A DNA stretch of 64,000 nucleotides, taken from positions 8,246,001 through 8,310,000 of the forward strand of contig JARFIW010000139.1 in NCBI GenBank assembly GCA_036346225.1, given 5' to 3'. The stretch's first letter is position 1, and each line of letters starts with the position of its first letter. The translations under genes were made by a program, and so were the position numbers. The notes beneath the pieces are model-generated. The model had not been told where the DNA came from. It worked only from the letters and a program-made list of their open reading frames with translations, and made no database searches. Below, in pieces: positions 56,539 through 64,000 of this stretch. Source of the stretch: Platerodrilus igneus (Eukaryota; Arthropoda; Insecta; Coleoptera; Lycidae).

Positions 56539-57287
56539 TGAGAAATAGTAGTATATTCCAGAATTTGGCTAACTCGATTTCCCACAAATGGCTTGAGCAA
56601 ATATGAAGGAGTCTGTAGCCAGGTTAGTACTACTTGAGAATCAGAAAATAGTTTCGTTTCCAAAATTGGGTATGAAAATTTATTTAAAGTAATTGAATGA
56701 ATTAATTTTGCCAATAAAAGAGCACCTGAAAGTTCTAAGCGGGGATACTTAAATATTTTAGAGGAGCAACCTTGCTCTTAGCTTGAATTAGGTTGCAATT
56801 CACTGAATCACCACAAATTATATGTAAATAGACGCAAGCGCCGTAACCCCTTTCGCTCGCATCACAGAATCCTAACAATCTGTAGGTTCCCGTGAATTGA
56901 GACAAAAGACGAGGAATTTTAGCTGCGATAATATTGTAACTTGGTTACAAAATCTTGCCATTCAGAACACCAATTATGGTCGGGGACATCATCCCAACTT
57001 AATTGTTGTAACCAAAGCCGTTGTAACAGGTGTTTGACTATAAAAATTACCGGGGTTAACCAACCTAACGGGTCGAATATACGAGCCATATAAGAAAGTA
57101 CGGCGCGTTTATTAAACGGGTCTGCAAAGGGAATTACGTTATAAGTGAATACGTTTAATAAAGGATTCCAAACTAAACCTAATATTTTTATACCGCTCAC
57201 TTGATCAGAGAAAGTAATAAGAGTTTCTAATTCCGATTTTTCAAAATCTTGTAACAATTCCACGGCATTGCTTGACCATTTACGCAA
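56388..57287 (-). pseudogene. pol: BEL-2 RNase H and connection
   Basis: 56919-57287 encodes the RT-RNase H connection (MARIFDPLGWLTPVIFIVKH, KILGLVWNP). 56770-56900 has the RNase H start in other frames. 56388-56714 has LFSDSQVVLTWLQTPSYLLK and GNRVSQILEYT. At least two frame changes occur. Confidence 0.84.
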
Positions 57288-58296
57288 ATGAAATTGTCCG
57301 AGAGAGAGAAGCTTAATAAGCTCGCGCTGTAGCTGTCTCGCTTCTGTGACACTACAGGCACCAAAATTACATCGTCCATGTATGTGTGATGCATAATAGC
57401 TTCGGAGGCCATAGGGTAAGATTTACCCTCGTCAATTACTAATTGTTGAAGTACTCTTTGAGCCAGAAATGCGGAGGGCGCTAACCCATACGTGAGAGTT
57501 TTGAGTTCATATTCACAAATATTTTCTTGAGAAGTAGATCGCCAAAAAATGTGCTGGAATTGACGATCCGAGGAACAAACCAGAATCTGACGGTACATCC
57601 TTTGGATGTCCGCACAAACAGCAATTTTGTGACAACGAAATGCGGATATTATTTCGGTAGATTTCCTTGTAGTTTAGGGCCAGAATATAACCTGTCATTA
57701 AGAGAAATTCCTAATGAATCAGTAGCAGAACCATTGAAAACAACGCGTAGCTTCGTAGTGCTACTTGTTATTTTAGAAACTGCATGATGCGATAGTACAT
57801 AATCGGATGGGGTTTCGGCAACGGACATGTGACCAAGATCAAAATATTCCTGCAAAAGCCATTATAAGCATTTAGCTTTTCAGGAGAGAGTAAAGACGCC
57901 TTTCTAAATTTAAATAGCAATTATAAGCGGCCCGACGATTTTTACCAAGCGGTTCAATACTATGATTGAAAGGAAGAGCAACCGTGTAACGACCAGAATC
58001 GTCACGCGAGTGGGTTGCGAGAAAATGCGTCTCACAAAACACATCTTCTGGGAGGTTTCCGTGGAAATTTTAATTTCTTCCAATTCCCAGAAATTTCTTA
58101 TTTCTTTATCTATAGAATCAGATTGAATGAAAAGTGAAGTAGCATTAACCGTAGGGTTAATACACGGAACTTGACCGAGCAGCACGTAACCAAACATGGT
58201 TTGAATCGCCAAAGGGCGGCCAGGAATAATAGCGGAATGTTCGGAAAACAGTACTTCGGCACATATCTCGGCAACTAGAAGAATTTCTACGGGCAA
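57227..58296 (-). pseudogene. pol: BEL-2 reverse transcriptase
   Basis: 57910-58296 is the protease-RT linker (PGRPLAIQTMFGYVLLGQVP). 57649-57855 has the fingers (YVLSHHAVSKITSSTTKLRV, VFNGSATDSLGISLND). 57227-57598 has the palm with the catalytic box HHTYMDDVIL and LTYGLAPSAFLAQRVL; the first Asp lies in CADIQRMYRQIL near 57605. Frame changes separate the three pieces. Confidence 0.86.
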
Positions 58297-58589
58297 GGAT
58301 TGATGGAAACTTTATCAGCCATTTGCATATTTTTAAATTTATTATAAACAGAAATGGGCAATGAACTACCCGGTATATTTCCTGTTATTTTAGGAAATAT
58401 TGAAGCCTTGAATTGAATTCTATTTTGAGAATATTTAGAATAGACTGTGCAACAAACAGTCCCCTTAGATTTTATTAAAGCGTCGGAAATTCCACTAACT
58501 TGGCGGGAATCCCTAGTACGCTGAAGGCCCAAACGTTGAACACATGTACTAGTAATTGCGTTTATTTGAGATCCAGAATCAAAACGCAC
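58287..58589 (-). pseudogene. pol: BEL-2 protease
   Basis: The active site reads FDSGSQINAITSTCVQRLGL near the start, with a Ser-Gly following the catalytic Asp as in BEL proteases. It overlaps the end of the zinc-knuckle frame and the start of the next frame, which is compatible with one polyprotein broken by small indels. Confidence 0.82.
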
Positions 58590-59921
58590 CTTACGGGTTG
58601 TAAATCCTGGTTTATATCTAAAATAAGAGCCTGCACTGTTGCCAACAGCACAGTATAATTTTCATGAGAATTCGAAACATTACAAGCCGAAACTATTTCG
58701 GGTGCTATTGCAGTAGAGGATTTTTCCGAATTATGCACCACCTCGTTGGGCAGGGGTTTATGCAACAAAGTATGGTGATATGAGGAATGGCAAACTTTAC
58801 ATTTACCTTCAGAATTGCAACCTCGAGTATGATTACCCAAGCATTTAAAGCACAAATTTAAAGTTTTAATAGTGGAATAACGATCGGCAATATTAAGTGC
58901 ATGAAATGTTGAACAACCATAAATTTTATGAGCTTCACCACAGCACGGGCATGAAACTCGGGCAGCTTTAGCCGTAGCGGCATTTTGCGAACTTTTCATT
59001 AAGAGGGACTGATTGAAGTTGGACTTGAAACGAGGATGCGCATTAGGTTTAATAACCTTATCTTTTTTTCATATCGTCATAAAGCTCAGAGGTTTTGCTT
59101 TGCAACGATAAAAAAATCGAAGAGCTGAGAACAAGTAGGAACTTCGGAACCTACTTTTAGATCAAAAGCATTTTGCGTTTTGAACTCAAGATTACGGTAA
59201 CACAACGAAAATAGTATAAAGTCGGCCATATCTTCGACTTTATCCGCCGCCTTCAATGTGTTAACAGCGTTAAAATGAATATTGATGAAGTTTGAGAGAG
59301 ATCCAGATGATTTAAATTGTAATATTTTATTTAAATAATAGCTAGTAATTCTACGGGGTGAGTTATAGCGTTCTTCTAGCTTATCAAAAGCTTGTTGGTA
59401 CAAATCAGCCTCAAGGGCTAGATCCGAAATTAGGGCGAGAGCTTCACCCTTAAGATAGCTACGCAAATAGTGATACTTACGAATTAGCGGGATTTGTTCG
59501 TTTTCATGAACCAGACTCTTGTAAAGCGAAATGAAATTTTGCCAGTTTTCTACACATCCATCAAAGGGGGTTATACTTAGAGGTTTTAAATAACTTACAG
59601 AAGTTTGAGAGGATTAGTTGAAGTATCATCAACCGATTTTGATGCATTTTGTTTGATATCTAAATACCGCGTACGAATGACGTCTAACAGATTGTCAAAC
59701 GAAGAACTTTGAGTTTTAATCTCCTCCTTTTCGTCAACAACCGAATTATAGGTTAAAATTTTATCGTAGACAACATCTAGTTGTTGTTCAATACTTTGCA
59801 TACGTAGATATCTCGCTTCTACGGCAGCTAAACGGGTTGCAGTACGAACATAATCGGCAATTTCGGTTAAGCGCGCGAAATAATCTTTAAGTTTTTTCTT
59901 TAAAATATTACCTTCTGCCAT
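58562..59921 (-). pseudogene. gag: BEL-2 gag with zinc knuckles
   Basis: The likely start is the ATG at 59921 (MAEGNILKKKLKDYFARLTE). The first ~108 codons end at 59595, capsid sequence resumes in another frame at 59086-59466 (YLKGEALALISDLALEADLY, RYNSPRRITSYYLNKI), and zinc knuckles lie at 58562-58999 (CPCCGEAHKIYGC, LCFKCLGNHTRGC, CKVCHSSYHHTLLH). There is a frameshift near 59600 and stops near 59080. The 495-bp open stretch from 60089 extends upstream of the ATG but reads as leader. Confidence 0.84.
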
Positions 59922-60239
59922 AATTAAGAACTTTATGAATAAATTAACAATAGTTAAGTAAACTAACGTACGTATTAAAGGACGGCTTGTTTGTAAACAA
60001 ACAAATTCTGAATGGAGTGCAATGATCTTGATATTGAAATATGGTAACAATAATCTAATTGCAATGAACTTGAACTCGAAAGAATGCACGTGCGATTTAA
60101 CAACAAATTGAAACGTACAGATAACACTTTCAAATCGTTTCTATTATCAAGTACTAAATGATTTACGAATTTGTGAATTAATAAAGACCTACGTTTGTAT
60201 GCCTTTGAATCGATGAGGCGAGAAAGAGAGAACGATATA

Positions 60240-60271
60240 AACGTAGTTCTAGATCCGGTCGATGGAGCAAA
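60240..60271 (-). other. BEL-2 primer-binding region
   Basis: Just inside the 5' LTR the element strand reads TTTGCTCCATCGACCGGATC and continues TAGAAC. It resembles the complement of a tRNA acceptor and T-arm (GGATC..GAAC), but I could not assign the tRNA. Confidence 0.45.
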
Positions 60272-60691
60272 TGTTTTGTTATCGAATACCCGTTTTCCGT
60301 AACGGGATACAAATAGAACCACCTTGAGTGCTAAAGGCCGTAAACAAGGGGTTCCGAGATAGAGCGTGGACTGTAATTATTAAGGGGTGAGGGTGAGAAC
60401 AGTTTATAGGAGTATAATCATACAAAGACATAAAAAACACTTACTGAAAGTTCCTTTGGCACTTGAGAGGCACTAAACACTGTAACTACCGCTTTGGCCA
60501 AGGGTTGAAGGAAAGGAGGTAGACAGGAAAGGAAGAGTCCAATGCCGGATTAGAAGAAGAGAGCAGACTTATTGTTACTAGTGTGGCTATCACGAGACTT
60601 GACGACCGACTCCTTAACTAGAGCTAACCATTCGGACCCGCTCGCGCGGAGAGAGGGAATGCCCCGGACGGGGACAGATATGGCGCGTACA
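60272..60691 (-). mobile_element. 5' LTR of BEL-2
   Basis: 420 bp, base-for-base the same as 54230-54649 on reading. Followed outward by the ACTAC duplication. Confidence 0.94.
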
Positions 60692-60696
60692 ACTAC

Positions 60697-60850
60697 AAAT
60701 GTTGGTTTTGAAATATTTTCAACTAGTGTTGATTGTGCGAAAGGATTTACTGGAAAAGTATTAATACGGCAAATGTTCAATTGTTGGGGGATCTTGGTAG
60801 CTGCAGGCTGCTTAACCCCCTTCACATACTACTGAATGTTGGTGAAATAG

Positions 60851-60891
<41 letters not shown>

Positions 60892-61400
60892 CCAATAGAA
60901 GAGGAACCGAACTGCATCTAACAAGAAAGAGCAACGGCTATGTTCGAAGACAAGAAACATAGAAACAAAGAGAAACTTGTTGATAGCATATGTGATGAGC
61001 ACAGCACAGTATGTCTATGAAATAGGGGTTGTAGGAGAAGCAGGCAGAAAAACGATAGCAGCATTGTGGAAAGTTGTGCTTCAGATGTATGAGAATGATA
61101 GCATGGACAGACAAAGTTAATAACAAAGAGGTTATAGAAATAGTAGAGGATATCTGTGGAAAAAAATAGGAGAAATAGGAGAGCAGGATACGTTGTAAGG
61201 TATCTTTGGGGACTAATGCGGGATATATTACAAGCAGAGATAGGAAAAAGGAGGTAGAGGTAGACCCACATCAGACTATTGCACACAGATAGTGAAAGAT
61301 GCAGACTGGAAATTTCAAGGAAATGTGTAGGTTAACAGAATAAGAAACAATGAGAGTATGCATCTAACCAGTTCCAGGACTGAAGACCTAATGATGATGA
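60697..61400 (+). repeat. RTE composite fragment (copy Y, right part)
   Basis: Resumes the spacer after BEL-2 (GTTGATTGTGCGAAAGGATT, CCCCTTCACATACTACTGAA), then (TA)n at 60852-60890 and an RTE 3' coding end and UTR on the plus strand (AATAACAAAGAGGTTATAGA near 61120, GACCTAATGATGATG at the tail). Inverted relative to copy X at 49395-50110. Confidence 0.8.
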
Positions 61401-62280
61401 AAGAATTCGAACAGTATTATAAATAATTTGATGAGTTAAAAATGTTTTTATTAGCATGTTGTGGTAACCGGAGACAGGTGACTATACCCTATTCACGTTA
61501 AATATGGAATGACGTCATAATTCAAATAAACGCTGCGTTGTCATGGTTAAGTTATCAACGAACTGCGTTCGTTTATGAAATCTATTTGTCTGTGTGTCTG
61601 TCTGTCTGTGTGTCCGAGGCCTTTTTAATGGTCGGACATCAATGTGTGATACATCAATCGATTCAGCTCGGTGTCCAGAGCTTAAGTTTTGATGTCAGTT
61701 AAAATCGGGCCACGGGGACGCCGAGCCCCCGGGAAAATCCACAGGGATAATTAAAATTTTAAATAAGTTTAAAATCAATATGCGACACATATTTGAACAA
61801 TTTATGGCATTTCATGCCAATTATTCCAATATTATAGACATTGTTTAAATTTAAATTTTGATTACCGAAAATAATTTTCTTATCTTATTGATGAGAACTA
61901 ATATATAGCTTTTAAAATATTTATTCAATAAAATAAAATATATTAAAATGTCTCTTTTGTTGTTTATAAATTTTTGTTTTTATCTGAATACTTATAATTA
62001 TTACAACATAATAATTTTAATTTCTTTAATTTGTTTTAAAGTAAGTCTACATTTGGAAGTTCGTTGCGACAATGCCTTGCATTTTCAACTTGTTTTATAT
62101 GTATTTCCTGATCAGAGTAATCATTTCTTGTGCGCGCGAATCCAAATGTCTAGGCATTCTAAATGTTAAATACTCGAAACTTGCAATGTATAAAGTGTTT
62201 TAGTTCTGAAAAAACTGTTTTATTTAGCAAATATAAAGCACAAACGATTTACTACAAAACTAAACAATGACATTAAAATA
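61401..62280. other. No gene recognised
   Basis: Contains a short TGTCTG/TGTGTC microsatellite at 61588-61614 and otherwise AT-rich sequence without recognisable ORFs or repeats. Confidence 0.45.
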
Positions 62281-62813
62281 AGAAATGTCAAAGTTGTTCA
62301 GCGCGGGGGTTCTTATAAATTTGTATATCGACTTACCTCCGCGGTTTTTTGTTGTTCTAAGATGTAGTTCCTTGCTCTTCAGCTAAGTGGACTGTATTCG
62401 AAATTATAGTACGTGTTCCGTTGCACTTGCACTGTGTTTTTTAGGGGTTTTTTCGATAAAGTTGGCGGCCCTTGACAAACTCACGTTACCGAACGAAAAA
62501 CCGACTGTTCTGCTTCGATATCGATGAGAGAGTGTTTGTTCACTACCCCCCTTTCAACTTATTTACACATGCACAAGGAATTTTTACGACAGGATATAAG
62601 GGAACAAGGGATGACAGTTTTACTATTTGATTTACAACTACAAATTTAAAATAACTTAAAATTAACTACGCGAACGTACGACAAAGAGACCGAACATCCC
62701 GCCCACCAAAATAAGTATGAACTAACTTATTTTATATTTAAAACTAATTAGATCTAAGAAACCTAAACCGACAAACTTATATAAGTGAATATATGTATAC
62801 ATACCATTAAATA

Positions 62814-63041
62814 TTAACTAACTGCCAGTAAGCGTAGTTTCACTAGAGGACGTTTAACTAACCCTTGAGCTGTCTTGACGGTAGCTACCCGAACGATACC
62901 GTCCCTACCAGGATGTGAATATCTTTCATGACAGTCTAATATAATAATTTCAGTCAACCGAAGCGACCAAAGAAGCAAAATTGGAAATTTTGCATGATGC
63001 GATAACTCAGAATTACGTAGGCGACCGCCCACCCTCAACAA
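62814..63041 (-). pseudogene. pol: BEL-3 integrase, core deleted
   Basis: The frame opens with the pre-HHCC motif LRVGGRLRNSELSHHAKFPI and, within ~35 residues, jumps to the integrase C-terminal motif HPGRDGIVRVATVKTAQGLV. The zinc domain and whole catalytic core are absent, giving a single short fused frame of 75 codons. Confidence 0.82.
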
Positions 63042-63147
63042 ATCACGACTATCTAGAAACGAACTAAGACTACGAAGTTATTTACTAACAAATTTTCCAG
63101 TTTTAATATTTGCACTGTCTGGGGCAAAAACATTTGTTTGAACTCTT

Positions 63148-64000
63148 TTAATCAATAAATGTATAGCCTCTTGCTGATGAGCTACGAACGAAATGACGAA
63201 TATATGTAATAATCCTACAAATTTTCTGCAGTTTTGAAAATTTATCCAACAACAAATCTAAGAAATTCTCGGACATAACGACTGTTAACGACAAACTACG
63301 ATATTTGATATCCATCTGAGATGAGTCGATAAGTTTTGGCAGCGACGTTCCTGGCCATTCTTCGTTACGACGCACTAACCAGGAAGGTCCTGTCCACCAT
63401 AATGGATGGTGAACCAACTCTCAAGCCAAAAGTCCACGTGAGGCACAATCCGCAGGGTTATCCTGGGACTTAACATGAAACCATGAAGATGGAGGAATAC
63501 GTTCTTGAATATGCGAAATGCGATTGCTAACGAATGTCTTCCACTTATGCGAGGAAGACCGAATCCAAGACAAAACAACAGTAGAATCTGACCACGCGAA
63601 AATATTACTAAATGATAAACTATCTACATAAGTATTTTTGCCGAAATCTACTAAATCTGCCTAGAATACGGCAGCACACAATTCGAGACGGGGCAATGAA
63701 ACGCGATTAGTAAGAGCAACCTTCGATTTTGCACATACTAAGGACATGGTAATATTACCTTCTAAACCGAACGAACTAAAATAGATAACATCTGCATACC
63801 CGGCTTCAGAATTATCGCAGAACCCATGCAACTCCACCTTTTTAAAATTATGACATACGATGCGACGCGAAATCTCAATATTCGAAACCGCTGGCAATTC
63901 ACCCAAAAAATGTTTCCATTTTTGTACGACTTCCAATGGCGGCTCTTGGTTCCAACCGAGACCTAAAAGCCAAAGATCTTGAACTAAACGTTTAGCGAAA
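63148..64000 (-). pseudogene. pol: BEL-3 RNase H and linker, partial
   Basis: 63661-63936 is the BEL RNase H start (HNFKKVELHGFCDNSEAGYA, CAKSKVALTNRVSLPRLELC). 63375-63578 and 63148-63417 cover the later RNase H and linker in shifted frames (WWTGPSWLVRRNEEWPGTSL). The upstream RT lies beyond 64000. Confidence 0.84.

Larger units (their letters stand above)
54230..60691 (-). mobile_element. BEL-2 (BEL/Pao), complete, TSD ACTAC, identical LTRs
   Basis: 6,462-bp element on the minus strand with 420-bp LTRs at 54230-54649 and 60272-60691, TG...CA ends, and ACTAC at 54225-54229 and 60692-60696. By eye the two LTRs are identical, implying very recent insertion. Gag, protease, RT, RNase H and integrase domains are all present, in several frames. 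It is inserted in an RTE composite repeat (copy Y). Confidence 0.94.
62287..64000 (-). mobile_element. BEL-3 (BEL/Pao), runs off the right edge
   Basis: The 3' LTR ends at 62696 (GAACA; LTR start TGTTCGGTCTC on the minus strand). Its other edge is uncertain, taken as TGTCAAAG near 62287. The polypurine tract is the complement of TCCCGCCCACC (62697-62707). Pol fragments follow to 63936. Gag and 5' LTR are outside the window. The integrase core is deleted. Confidence 0.78.

Noticed and set aside
61588..61614. TGTCTG-rich tract as a regulatory repeat
   Set aside because: It is a short simple-sequence tract with no other supporting signal.
1..64000. CRISPR array, bacterial operon or riboswitch
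   Set aside because: No regularly spaced short repeats with unique spacers were seen, and all coding content is eukaryotic transposon-derived.

Overview
The window looks like repeat-rich nuclear DNA from an arthropod, most likely an insect. It is AT-rich, no host gene could be recognised, and almost every recognisable coding stretch belongs to a transposable element. Families present are two errantivirus-type Ty3/gypsy retroviruses with env, three BEL/Pao elements, RTE-clade LINEs (craniofacial-development-protein-2-like), a Penelope-like element, a hAT, a mariner, a copia-like solo LTR and a tRNA-derived SINE. The species cannot be named from the sequence.

Layout. 1-7504: errantivirus A (+), its 5' LTR off the left edge, inserted in the end of a Polinton-like element (7509-8068). 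9403-18296: a hAT with 8-bp target duplication, split by an RTE LINE (11120-16195), which is itself split by a mariner (12762-14070) and a 324-bp solo LTR (14774-15097). 18684-25984: complete errantivirus B (-) with both LTRs and TSD CGCA. 26.0-26.5 kb: an unknown repeat. 27.0-29.4 kb: a Penelope-like element with RT, GIY-YIG and a hammerhead-like motif. 31166-43802: a solo errantivirus LTR with TSD AGCG, split in its (TA)n tract by an unknown ~1.9-kb block. That block is in turn split by a 10.1-kb palindromic element. 44.6-45.5 kb: decayed ORFs including a PolB-like C-terminal fragment. 46.3-49.3 kb: BEL-1 (-), RT and integrase core deleted. 49.4-53.1 kb: RTE fragments, a SINE and RTE-2 (-). 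54230-60691: complete BEL-2 (-), two LTRs that read identical over 420 bp, TSD ACTAC. 60.7-61.4 kb: RTE 3' end (+). 62.3-64 kb: BEL-3 (-), running off the right edge.

The most interesting object is the 10,087-bp element at 32952-43038. It has inverted arms of 3,865 and 3,381 bp, begins 5'-AG, and is flanked by the 6-bp duplication CCCACT. Those end features are the signature of Polinton/Maverick integration, but it carries no recognisable polymerase, integrase or capsid gene. Its 2.8-kb loop holds three iterons, a 14-bp-stem hairpin, a perfect 20-bp palindrome, and overlapping out-of-phase ORFs (26, 224 and 417 codons) of a family I cannot name. The end of a second copy lies at 7509-8068. I infer a non-autonomous or novel Polinton-related virus-like element that uses a trans-acting integrase. 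The reciprocal nesting with errantiviruses (LTR element inside one copy, the other copy inside an LTR) suggests overlapping periods of activity.

No computation was run. Homology calls rest on reading motifs by eye; TSD and LTR limits were read directly from the bases.
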